In this document: positions 25,475-33,446 of the stretch, piece by piece
Layout: each line of letters begins with the position of its first letter
How positions within the stretch are numbered: the stretch's first letter is position 1
Assembly (NCBI RefSeq): GCF_017315735.1
Contig: NZ_JAFLRK010000012.1
Location: 26,857-90,856, forward strand
Direction: 5' to 3'
DNA from: Paracoccus shandongensis
Lineage (GTDB): Bacteria; Pseudomonadota; Alphaproteobacteria; Rhodobacterales; Rhodobacteraceae
DNA length: 64,000 bases
Notes under the pieces: generated by a model
Database searches by the model: none
What the model was told of the DNA's origin: nothing
The model's input: only the letters and a program-made list of their open reading frames with translations
Position numbers and translations under genes: made by a program

Positions 25475-26931
25475 ACCGCATGACCGATTTCGGCCCGCAA
25501 CTGACCGACCCCGCCCTGTTCCGCCAGGCCGCCCTGATCGACGGCCAATGGATCGCCCGCCCCGACATGGACGTGACGAACCCCGCCACCGGCCGCGCCA
25601 TGGGCACGGTGCCCGACTGCACGGCCGAGGAAACCGCGCAGGCCATCGCCGCCGCCGAACGGGCCATGGTTGCCTGGCGCAAGCGTACCCATGCCGAACG
25701 CGCCGACCTGCTGATGGCCTGGTACCAGCTGATGCTGGATCATGCCGATGATCTCGCGCAGATCCTGACCGCCGAACAGGGCAAGCCCCTGGCCGAGGCG
25801 CGGGGCGAGGTCCACTATGGCGCGTCCTTCCTGCGCTGGTTCGCCGAGGAAGCGCGGCGCATCAACGGCACCATCATCCCGTCCCCGGTGCCGGGCAAGA
25901 AGGTCTTTGCCATGAAGGAGCCCGTGGGCGTCTGCGCGATCATCACGCCCTGGAACTTTCCCATCGCGATGATCACCCGCAAGGTCGCCCCGGGCCTTGC
26001 TGCGGGCTGCACGATGGTGGTGAAGCCGTCGGACTTCACGCCCTATTCAGCGCTGGCGCTTGGCGTGCTGGCCGAACGGGCGGGGATCCCGGCGGGCGTT
26101 CTCAACATCCTGACGGGGCGGCCCGAGGCGATCGGCGCCACGCTGACCGCCAGCCCCGTGGTGCGCAAGCTGTCCTTCACCGGATCGACCCGCGTGGGCG
26201 CGCTGCTGGCCCAGCAATGCGCGCCGACGCTGAAGCGCATGAGCCTGGAACTGGGCGGCAACGCGCCCTTCATCGTCTTCGACGACGCCGACCTAGACGC
26301 GGCGGTGGAAGGGGCGATGGTTTCAAAATTCCGCAACGGCGGGCAGACCTGCGTCTGCGCGAACCGCATCCTGGTGCAGTCGGGCATCCATGACGCTTTC
26401 GTGGCGGCGCTGGCGAAACGCGTCGATGCGCTGAAGGTGGGCCCCGGCACGGCGGAAGGCACGATGGTCGGCCCGATGATCAACGCTGCCGCCATCGCCA
26501 AGATCCGCGCCCATGTGGACGACGCGCTGTCCAAGGGTGCCACCCGCGCCACCGCCGCGCGTGACCTGCCCGAGGCCTATGCCGACCCGGTGGTGCTGGT
26601 CGGGGCCACGACGGACATGCAGCTTGCCGCTGAGGAAACCTTCGGCCCCGTCGCCCCGATCTTCCGGTTTGACACCGAGGAGGAGGCCCTGGCCATCGCC
26701 AACGGCACGCCCTATGGCCTGGCCGCCTATTTCTACACCCGCGACCTGTCGCGCGCCTTTCGCGTGGGCGAGGCGCTGGAGTTCGGCCTGGTCGGCCTGA
26801 ACACCGGCGCGGTCAGCCATGCCGAAACGCCCTTCGGCGGCGTCAAGGCATCCGGCCTTGGCCGCGAAGGCGCGCAGGAGGGGATCGAGGAATACCTGGA
26901 AACCAAGGCGTTCCATTTCGGCGGGCTGTAG
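25471..26931 (+). CDS. gabD: Succinate-semialdehyde dehydrogenase-like ALDH
   Basis: This 486-residue aldehyde dehydrogenase is close to GabD. GVCAIITPWNFPIAMITRK, KLSFTGSTRVGALLAQ, SLELGGNAPFIVFDDADLDA (catalytic Glu) and NGGQTCVCANRI (catalytic Cys) are typical of succinate- and glutarate-semialdehyde dehydrogenases, as is the GREGAQEGIEEYLETKAFH ending. It converts an omega-semialdehyde to the dicarboxylate in the cytoplasm. ATGA overlap with ttuC. The stop lies directly on the second copy of the GGGTGGGG stem-loop. Symbol by homology; the exact semialdehyde is unproven. Confidence 0.87.
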   Translation: MNRMTDFGPQLTDPALFRQAALIDGQWIARPDMDVTNPATGRAMGTVPDCTAEETAQAIAAAERAMVAWRKRTHAERADLLMAWYQLMLDHADDLAQILTAEQGKPLAEARGEVHYGASFLRWFAEEARRINGTIIPSPVPGKKVFAMKEPVGVCAIITPWNFPIAMITRKVAPGLAAGCTMVVKPSDFTPYSALALGVLAERAGIPAGVLNILTGRPEAIGATLTASPVVRKLSFTGSTRVGALLAQQCAPTLKRMSLELGGNAPFIVFDDADLDAAVEGAMVSKFRNGGQTCVCANRILVQSGIHDAFVAALAKRVDALKVGPGTAEGTMVGPMINAAAIAKIRAHVDDALSKGATRATAARDLPEAYADPVVLVGATTDMQLAAEETFGPVAPIFRFDTEEEALAIANGTPYGLAAYFYTRDLSRAFRVGEALEFGLVGLNTGAVSHAETPFGGVKASGLGREGAQEGIEEYLETKAFHFGGL

Positions 26932-26985
26932 GGGTGGGGGTTTACCCACCTTTACCGGGACGCGGTGGGGTAAAACCCCACCCTA
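26931..26985. terminator. Composite bidirectional terminator-like hairpins, copy 2 of 3
   Basis: Two stem-loops fill the gap between convergent genes: GGTGGG/CCCACC (26933-26938 with 26945-26950) and GGTGGGG/CCCCACC (26964-26970 with 26976-26982, loop TAAAA). The outer GGGTGGGG and CCCCACCC ends can also pair across the whole element. Sequence matches the copies near 13050 and 50819. Confidence 0.6.
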
Positions 26986-28947
26986 CAACCCCAGGCACAA
27001 CCGGTATGCGTCCAGGATCGAGGCGTGCAGGTCGCGGCTGGCAGTCGCATCGCCGATCCGGTGCAGGGTAAAACCCGGCTGGCCGCGCAAGGCGGTGAAC
27101 AGATCGTCCAGCGGCAGGGTGCCGTGTTCGACCACCACCTGCGCAGTGTCCAGGCTGCGTTCCGCCCCCGTCATCTCGTTGCGGAAGGTGGCGTGCAGGC
27201 GGTTGCCCGCCCGCTCGACCCGGATCAGCGCGTGGTCGGTCAGGGTGGCGATGCCCGCCCCATAGAAGCGCTTCCGAAAGCTGGTGGCGTCCTGATAGGG
27301 CATCTCGACCGCTGGCACCGCATCCGGCGTGACGAAGGTGACGGCCCGCCCCTCCCCTGCCAGCTTCAGCGCACAGGAGGGTGCCGCCTGCCGCCCGGTG
27401 CCGTCATAGACCAGCACGTCGGCCTGCGGCGGAACCTCGCCCGTCAGCAGATCCCAGGTGCTGTGGCAATGCTCGGCACCCTCCAGCCAGTCGAGATCCG
27501 GGATGCCGCCGGTGGCGACGATCACGATGTCGGGGGACTCGGCCAGGATATCGGCGGGTTCGGCCCAACAGTTCAGCCGCACCTCGACCCCCAGCCGGTC
27601 CAGTTCCGCCCCCCGCCAGTCGATGATGCCCCGCAGGTCGCGGCGGCCCGGGGCCTGCGCCGCCACCAGGATCTGCCCGCCAAGGCGCGGGGCGGCCTCG
27701 ATCAGGGTCACGCGGTGGCCGCGTTCGGCCAGGACGCGGGCGGCCTCCATCCCCGCCGGGCCGCCGCCCACCACGACCGCGCGATGGGCGACAGGGGCCG
27801 GGGGGATGGCGTGGCCCAGGGTGGTTTCCCGCGCGGTCGCAGGGTTATGGACGCAATGGGCCTTGCGGTAGAGGCAATAGGACGCGCCGACGCAGGGGCG
27901 GATGCGGTCTTCCTGCCCCGCCGCGATCTTGGCCACCAGATGCGGGTCGGCGATCTGGGCGCGGGTCATGCCGACCAGATCGGCGATGCCGCCCTTCAGC
28001 ACATGCCGCGCCGTCGCCACGTCGCGGATGCCGCCCGCGTGCAGCACCGGCAACGAGACCGCCTGGCGGAACGCCTTGACCTGAGCCAGATAGGGGGCCT
28101 GCGGCTGGAACATGCCGGGCATGTTGTCCTCGGTCAGCAGCAGGTCGCTGTCCATCCGGCCATAGATGCAGTCGAACAGGTCGATATGACCCTCGGATTG
28201 CAGCATCAACGCGATTTCCAGTGCCTCGTCGGCGTTCAGGCCGTCCGTGCCGCCTTCGTCCACGACATAGCGGATGCCCACCACGAAACCGTCGCCCACG
28301 GCGCGCCGGATCGCCTCGTGCGCCATCAGCGCGAAGCGGGCGCGGTTCGCGACCGACCCCCCAAAGCCGTCCGTGCGCCGGTTGGTGCGCGGCGACAGGA
28401 ACTGGCCGATCAGGTGCCCGCCGGTCAGTGTCTGGATGCCGTCCAGGCCCGCGTCCTTGCAGCGCCGCGCGGCCGCCGCGAAATCCGCGATCACCCGGTC
28501 GATGTCGTCCCGGTCCATTTCCCTGGGAAAGCTGCGGGTCCGCGTCTCGCGCACACGGGACGGCGCGATGGCGGGCAGCCAGGCCCCGCCAAGCGCGGTG
28601 GCCCGCCGCCCCAGATGCGAGATCTGGCACATGATCGCCGCGCCATGGCCGTGGATGCGGTCCGCCATCGCCGCCAGATGCGGGATCACCGCGTCATCGG
28701 CCAGGTTCAGCTGCCCCCCGCCCCAGCTTGAATCGCGCGACACCATGGCCGACCCGCCGATCATCGTCATCCCGACGCCGCCCCGCGCCTTTTCCTCGTG
28801 ATAGGCCGCGTATCGTTCGCCCGGCACGCCCCCGTCGTCCAGCATCGAGGCATGGCTGGTGCTGACGATGCGGTTCCGCAGCACCAGCCCCTTCAACCGG
28901 AAGGGGGCCAGCAGCGGATCGGCGGTGCGCGGGGCGGTCATCTGCAT
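26983..28947 (-). CDS. NADH:flavin oxidoreductase/N-demethylase, TMADH/2,4-dienoyl-CoA reductase family
   Basis: This 654-residue enzyme has two parts. The N-terminal FMN-binding TIM barrel (about residues 8-370) starts LLAPFRLKGLVLRNRIVSTSH and contains GGHLIGQFLSPRTNRRTDGFGG. The C-terminal FAD/NAD domain has VVGGGPAGMEAARVLAERG. The cluster-binding region reads CVGASYCLYRKAHCVHNP, a spacing unlike the CxxCxxxC of classical members but like that remembered for N-methylproline and dimethylglycine demethylases. It may demethylate a methylated amine or betaine. The start at 28947 follows AGGACC; an ATG two codons later is possible. It is divergent from a LysR gene. Confidence 0.8.
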   Translation of the reverse strand: MQMTAPRTADPLLAPFRLKGLVLRNRIVSTSHASMLDDGGVPGERYAAYHEEKARGGVGMTMIGGSAMVSRDSSWGGGQLNLADDAVIPHLAAMADRIHGHGAAIMCQISHLGRRATALGGAWLPAIAPSRVRETRTRSFPREMDRDDIDRVIADFAAAARRCKDAGLDGIQTLTGGHLIGQFLSPRTNRRTDGFGGSVANRARFALMAHEAIRRAVGDGFVVGIRYVVDEGGTDGLNADEALEIALMLQSEGHIDLFDCIYGRMDSDLLLTEDNMPGMFQPQAPYLAQVKAFRQAVSLPVLHAGGIRDVATARHVLKGGIADLVGMTRAQIADPHLVAKIAAGQEDRIRPCVGASYCLYRKAHCVHNPATARETTLGHAIPPAPVAHRAVVVGGGPAGMEAARVLAERGHRVTLIEAAPRLGGQILVAAQAPGRRDLRGIIDWRGAELDRLGVEVRLNCWAEPADILAESPDIVIVATGGIPDLDWLEGAEHCHSTWDLLTGEVPPQADVLVYDGTGRQAAPSCALKLAGEGRAVTFVTPDAVPAVEMPYQDATSFRKRFYGAGIATLTDHALIRVERAGNRLHATFRNEMTGAERSLDTAQVVVEHGTLPLDDLFTALRGQPGFTLHRIGDATASRDLHASILDAYRLCLGL

Positions 28948-29038
28948 GGAAACGGTCCTGTTCTGTCGCGCCAAATCTGCGCCCGGCCCGGCCCGCAAGG
29001 AAGCTTGATAATTCGCACGGGGGCTATACGCTGGGCGC

Positions 29039-29944
29039 ATGACCCCGCCGCTGCGCCTGGCCGCCCCCCGCACCCTGTTCGTCTTCGAGGCCGCCGCCCG
29101 CACGGGCAGCTTTTCCGCCGCCGCGCGGGAATTCAACGTGACCCAACCCTCGGTCAGCCGGGCCATCGCGCAATTGGAGGCCGACCTGGGCCTGCGCCTG
29201 TTCGACCGCAGCCCCTTGGGGATCGGCCTGACCCGCGACGGGCAGCGCCTGTTCGCCGCCGTGACCGAGGGCTTCGGGACCATCGGCCAGGCCATCGGCG
29301 CGGCGCAAGGCAGGGTGCAGGGCAGGCAGCGGACCCAGGTGATGCTGTCCTTTTCCAGCTCTTTCGCGACTCATTGGCTGCTGCCGCGCCTGCGCGACTT
29401 CAAGGCCGCCTTCCCGGCGGTCGAGCTGCGGCTGGATCTGGCCCAGGGGATGCTGGGCGAGGTGCCGCCCGCAGCCGACATCGCCACCCGCATCATCGCC
29501 CCCGGCGACCCGCGCTTTCACGCCTGGCCGCTGGCGCCCGAAATCATCCTGCCGGTCTGCGCCCCGGCCTATCTGGCGGAACGGGGGACGCTGGACGGCG
29601 ATCCCGCCCGCCATGTCTTCCTGACGCTGGACGGGGCGCATGGCGACCATTGGCGCAGGCTGGCGGGCTGCCGTCCGGGCGAGGCGGGCGACTGGCACAG
29701 CTTTTCGGATTATTCCGTGGCCCTGCAGGCCGCCGCCAATGGCGAGGGGATTGCCCTTGGCTGGGTCAGCGTGGTGTCGCGCGCCTTGCGCGAAGGCGGG
29801 CTGGTCCGGGCATCCGATGCCGCGATCCGCACCAGGCGCACCCATTCGCTGATTTCCCCCCGCTCGCGCCCCCTGCGCCCGGTGATCCCCCGGATCTGCG
29901 ATTGGCTGGCCGCGCGGATGGCCGAGGATCTGGGCGTCCCCTGA
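29039..29944 (+). CDS. LysR family transcriptional regulator (GcvA-like)
   Basis: This 301-residue LysR regulator of the GcvA/AmpR subgroup has a helix-turn-helix in APRTLFVFEAAARTGSFSAA and FNVTQPSVSRAIAQLEADLG (residues 10-55). RLFDRSPLGIGLTRDGQRL follows, and the effector domain begins near residue 95. It is divergent from the FMN oxidoreductase with 91 bp between starts and is the probable regulator of that gene. Its 3' end lies 5 bp from the convergent TetR gene. Confidence 0.88.
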   Translation: MTPPLRLAAPRTLFVFEAAARTGSFSAAAREFNVTQPSVSRAIAQLEADLGLRLFDRSPLGIGLTRDGQRLFAAVTEGFGTIGQAIGAAQGRVQGRQRTQVMLSFSSSFATHWLLPRLRDFKAAFPAVELRLDLAQGMLGEVPPAADIATRIIAPGDPRFHAWPLAPEIILPVCAPAYLAERGTLDGDPARHVFLTLDGAHGDHWRRLAGCRPGEAGDWHSFSDYSVALQAAANGEGIALGWVSVVSRALREGGLVRASDAAIRTRRTHSLISPRSRPLRPVIPRICDWLAARMAEDLGVP

Positions 29945-29949
29945 CCCCG

Positions 29950-30618
29950 TCAGGTGCCGGGGGCGGGCGCGCGATGGGCCGCCATGAAGACCCGCACGGC
30001 ATCCGCCGCCAGGGCGTCGATCTCGGCCGGGTCGGGGGCCTTGCTGCGGATGCCGAACAGGCATTGCCGCCAGACGCCCGCCGTCGCCAGCTCGACGAAC
30101 TGGTGGGCGGCGCGCTCGGGGTCGGGGATGCGCAACAGCCCCTCGGCCTCGGCCTCGGTCAGCCAGCGGCCAAGGCCGCCCAGCACCTGCCGCGCCCCGG
30201 CGTCGTAGAAGCGGCGGGCAAGGTCGGGCATCCGTTCGGCCATGGCGACCACGATCCGCTGCGCCCGCAGGACATCGGGCGAGGTCTGCATCCGGATCAG
30301 GGCGGCGGCATAGGCGGTCAGGCGCGCCTCGATCCCGCCGGGGACGGACAGGGCCGCGCCAAGCTGCCGGGCGATCTGGGCGCGGCGGTGTTCGACAAGG
30401 GCCACGAACAGATCCTCCTTGTCGTGGAAATAGACATAAAGCGTGCCCTTGGACACGCCCGCCGCGCGGCAGATCCCCTGCATGGTGGCGGCGTCAAAGC
30501 CCTTGGCCATGAACTCGTGCCAGGCCCCGGCGAGGATCTGGTCGCGCTTGCGGGGATCGGCGCCCGCGGCATGGCGGCGCGGCAGGGGGCAGGCGGGGGC
30601 GTCGGGGCTGTCGGTCAT
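29950..30618 (-). CDS. TetR family repressor of the adjacent efflux pump
   Basis: This 222-residue TetR-type regulator has an N-terminal DNA-binding domain (KRDQILAGAWHEFMAKGFDA, then MQGICRAAGVSKGTLYVYFHDKE split across residues 23-70). The long helical ligand domain carries a TetR C-terminal part typical of multidrug-pump repressors. It is divergent from the HlyD/MFS pump genes over a 117-bp region that holds two identical dyads, one of which lies 11 bp from its own start. This points to repression of both itself and the pump, relieved by a toxic ligand. Confidence 0.9.
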   Translation of the reverse strand: MTDSPDAPACPLPRRHAAGADPRKRDQILAGAWHEFMAKGFDAATMQGICRAAGVSKGTLYVYFHDKEDLFVALVEHRRAQIARQLGAALSVPGGIEARLTAYAAALIRMQTSPDVLRAQRIVVAMAERMPDLARRFYDAGARQVLGGLGRWLTEAEAEGLLRIPDPERAAHQFVELATAGVWRQCLFGIRSKAPDPAEIDALAADAVRVFMAAHRAPAPGT

Positions 30619-30629
30619 GGCGCGATTTT

Positions 30630-30649
30630 ATCGAACCGGGTGGTTCGAT
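30630..30649. promoter_or_regulatory. TetR operator, site 1
   Basis: ATCGAACC-GGGT-GGTTCGAT is a perfect 8-bp-arm dyad immediately upstream of the TetR start. The core TCGAACCGGGTGGTTCGA recurs exactly 60 bp downstream. Position and symmetry indicate a TetR-dimer site. Confidence 0.75.
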
Positions 30650-30690
30650 GGAATATTGAAACTTTCCGCGTGGGGGGTTATTTTCGCCTC

Positions 30691-30708
30691 TCGAACCGGG
30701 TGGTTCGA
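30691..30708. promoter_or_regulatory. TetR operator, site 2
   Basis: This is an identical 18-bp core dyad (TCGAACC-GGGT-GGTTCGA) whose centre lies 60 bp from that of site 1. It lies 27 bp before the HlyD start, so it can block the pump promoter while site 1 controls tetR. Confidence 0.75.
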
Positions 30709-30735
30709 TATCCCGTCAGCGCAGGTGAACTCTCG

Positions 30736-31860
30736 ATGTCCCGTCATGAACGTCCCGAGGCGGATCAGCCCGTCGCAACGCCTGCACCCGGCGCGCAGCC
30801 GCCCGCCCCCAAGGGCCGCAAGAAGCGGATCCTGGGCGGCCTGGCGCTGGCCGCGCTGCTGGCGGGCGGCTATGAAGGCTGGCAATGGTGGAGCGAGGGG
30901 CGCTTCCTGGTCACCACCGATGATGCCTATGTCCAAGCGGATCTGTCGCTGATCTCGGCCAAGATCACCGGCTATGTCGCCGAGATTCCTGTTGCCGCCA
31001 ACCAGCATGTCAGGGCGGGCGACGTGCTGCTGCGGATCGACGACGGCGATTACCGCATCGCGCTGGACCAGGCGCAGGCCCGGCTGGCGGAACTGTCCAC
31101 CACCCTGGCGCGGATCGACGCGCAGGTGGCCGCCGCCGAAAGCACCGTCGTGCAGGCCGAGGCGCAGCTTGCCGCATCCGAGGCGGTGCTGATCGCCGCC
31201 CGCACCTCGGCCGAGCGCGCCCGGGGGCTTGCGGCGCGGCGCGTGACATCCCAGGCCGACCTGGACGACGCCAACGAGGCCCTGGCGACCGCCGAGGCCA
31301 ACCGCAACGCCGCCCAGGCCGCCATCACCGGCGCGACGGCCCAGGTCGAGGTGCTGAAGGCGCAGCGGGCCGAGGCCGCCGCGACCCGGCGCGAACTGGA
31401 ACTGGCCGTGGCGCAGGTGCAACGCGACCTGGACTTCACCACCCTGCGCGCGCCCTTCGACGGCACGGTCGCCAACATCGCCATCAAGGGGGGCGAGCTG
31501 GTCAGCGCGGGCGCCCGGCTGGCGGCGGTGGTTCCCGACCGGGGCCTTTATGTCGAGGCCAACCTGAAGGAAACCCAACTGGCCGAAATCCGCCCGGGCC
31601 AGACCGCCCGCCTGTCCGTCGACGCCCTGGAGGGCCACGAGATCGAGGGCCGCGTGGTGTCGGTCGCGCCCGCCACCGGGGCGGTCTTCTCGCTGCTGCC
31701 AGCGGAAAACGCCACCGGCAACTTCACCAAGATCGTGCAGCGCGTGCCCGTGCGCATCGCCCTGCCCGAGGGCACGCCCGGCCTGCGCGCGGGCCTGTCG
31801 GTCGAGGTTGCCATCGACACCCGCACCGGCCCCCATGAGACCACGGGCGCGGCCGACTGA
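30736..31860 (+). CDS. emrA: HlyD/EmrA-type membrane fusion protein of efflux pump
   Basis: This 374-residue periplasmic adaptor has a cytoplasmic tail of about 33 residues and one transmembrane segment (ILGGLALAALLAGGYEGWQW). The biotinyl-lipoyl/HlyD motif TDDAYVQADLSLISAKITGYV comes next, and then a long alpha-helical hairpin rich in Ala and Gln (about residues 110-220). The second lipoyl half TTLRAPFDGTVANIAIKGGE closes the fold. It links the inner-membrane MFS pump to an outer-membrane channel, which is not encoded here. Its stop overlaps the pump start. Control by the TetR dyads is likely. Confidence 0.88.
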   Translation: MSRHERPEADQPVATPAPGAQPPAPKGRKKRILGGLALAALLAGGYEGWQWWSEGRFLVTTDDAYVQADLSLISAKITGYVAEIPVAANQHVRAGDVLLRIDDGDYRIALDQAQARLAELSTTLARIDAQVAAAESTVVQAEAQLAASEAVLIAARTSAERARGLAARRVTSQADLDDANEALATAEANRNAAQAAITGATAQVEVLKAQRAEAAATRRELELAVAQVQRDLDFTTLRAPFDGTVANIAIKGGELVSAGARLAAVVPDRGLYVEANLKETQLAEIRPGQTARLSVDALEGHEIEGRVVSVAPATGAVFSLLPAENATGNFTKIVQRVPVRIALPEGTPGLRAGLSVEVAIDTRTGPHETTGAAD

Positions 31861-33428
31861 TGGCCGCCCCCGCGCCCGACGCCGGACATGCCGCCGTCCC
31901 CGAACTGACGCCGCGCCGGATCGCTGCCTTCTTCATCATGGTCTTCGGCATGTTCATGGCGATCCTGGACATCCAGATCGTCTCGGCGTCGCTGCCGGAA
32001 ATCCAGGCCGGACTGGGCGCGTCGTCCGACGAAATCTCGTGGGTGCAGACCTCGTATCTGATCGCCGAGGTGGTGATGATCCCGCTGTCGGGCTTCCTGG
32101 CCCGGATGATGTCCACGCGCTATCTTTTCGCCATCTCGGCGGCGGGGTTCACGGCGGCCTCGTTCCTGTGCGCCACCTCGTCATCCATCAACGAGATGAT
32201 CCTGTGGCGCGGCGTCCAGGGCTTCCTGGGCGGCGGCATGATCCCGTCGGTTTTTGCCGCCGCCTTCACGATCTTTCCGCCCGCGAAACGCAATGTCGTC
32301 TCGCCCCTGATCGGGCTGGTGGCGACGCTGGCGCCCACGGTGGGGCCGACCGTGGGCGGTTATCTCAGCCATGCGCTGTCCTGGCACTGGCTGTTCCTGG
32401 TCAACGTCCCCGCCGGGATCGCCGTCACGCTGGGCGTGCTGGCGCTGGTCGATTTCGACAAGCCGGAATGGACGCTGTTCGGCCGGTTCGACTGGACCGG
32501 GCTGGTGGCGCTGGCGGCCTTTCTGGGCGCGATGGAATTCGTGCTGGAGGAAGGCCCGTCGAACGACTGGTTCCAGGACGAGGTCGTGGCGGCGCTGTTT
32601 GTCGTGATGGTCGCGGGCGGCATCGTCACCTTCTGGCGCGCCTTCACCCGCGACGAGCCGCTGGTCGATCTGTCCGCCTTTGCCGACACGAACTTCGCGG
32701 TGGGGTCGGTCTTTTCCTTCGTGATGGGGATCGGCCTTTACGGGATGACCTATCTTTACCCGCTCTATCTGTCGGCGGTGCGGGGTTACGACAGCCTGAT
32801 GACCGGCGAGACGGTCTTCGTGTCGGGCCTGGCGATGTTCGTCTCGGCCCCCTTGGCGGGGATCTTGTCGTCCAGGATGGACCTGCGGCTGATGCTGCTG
32901 TGCGGGTTTTTGGGCTTTGGCGCGTCGTCCTGGATGCTGACCGGCATGACCGCCGACTGGGATTTCAACGAACTGCTGCTGCCCCAGATCCTGCGCGGCC
33001 TGTCCTTGATGATCTGCATGGTGCCGATCAACAACCTGGCGCTTGGCACGCTGCCGCCCGCCAAGATGAAGGGCGCGTCCGGGCTTTACAACCTGATGCG
33101 CAACCTGGGCGGCGCGGTCGGGCTGGCGATGATCAACACGGTGCTGACCGACCGCCGCGCCCTGCACACCGCGCGGCTGGACGAAGCCGTCACCTGGTCC
33201 AATCCTCAGGCGCTGGACCAGCTTGAGATGATGCGCCAGAACCTCGCCAGCCATGGCCTGCCGCCCGAGGGCGCGCTGGCGCAGATGGCCGGGAAGGTGG
33301 CGGGGCAGGCGGTGATCATGTCCTTCATCGACGTGTTCATCCTGCTGACGGCGCTGTTCGCCGGGCTGGCGCTGATGGCGCTGGCGATGAAGCCCCCCGC
33401 CAGGGCGGCCGGGGGCGGCGGGCACTGA
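31860..33428 (+). CDS. emrB: DHA2 family MFS efflux pump (EmrB-like)
   Basis: This 522-residue, 14-transmembrane-segment drug:proton antiporter is of the DHA2/EmrB class. It opens with FFIMVFGMFMAILDIQIVSASLPEI, whose Asp is the helix-1 charge typical of DHA2. Motif C is in LVATLAPTVGPTVGGYLSH. The C-terminal helix ends before a short PPARAAGGGGH tail. With the upstream adaptor it expels hydrophobic toxicants or detergents across both membranes. It starts in a TGATG overlap with the adaptor gene. Confidence 0.9.
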   Translation: MAAPAPDAGHAAVPELTPRRIAAFFIMVFGMFMAILDIQIVSASLPEIQAGLGASSDEISWVQTSYLIAEVVMIPLSGFLARMMSTRYLFAISAAGFTAASFLCATSSSINEMILWRGVQGFLGGGMIPSVFAAAFTIFPPAKRNVVSPLIGLVATLAPTVGPTVGGYLSHALSWHWLFLVNVPAGIAVTLGVLALVDFDKPEWTLFGRFDWTGLVALAAFLGAMEFVLEEGPSNDWFQDEVVAALFVVMVAGGIVTFWRAFTRDEPLVDLSAFADTNFAVGSVFSFVMGIGLYGMTYLYPLYLSAVRGYDSLMTGETVFVSGLAMFVSAPLAGILSSRMDLRLMLLCGFLGFGASSWMLTGMTADWDFNELLLPQILRGLSLMICMVPINNLALGTLPPAKMKGASGLYNLMRNLGGAVGLAMINTVLTDRRALHTARLDEAVTWSNPQALDQLEMMRQNLASHGLPPEGALAQMAGKVAGQAVIMSFIDVFILLTALFAGLALMALAMKPPARAAGGGGH

Positions 33429-33446
33429 ACGCCAAGCTGCGGCGCG

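Noticed and set aside
28798..30735. N-terminal extension of the HlyD gene frame reaching over the LysR and TetR genes
   Set aside because: The extension is an open shadow frame; the real start at 30736 precedes the cytoplasmic tail and membrane segment and follows the TetR operators.
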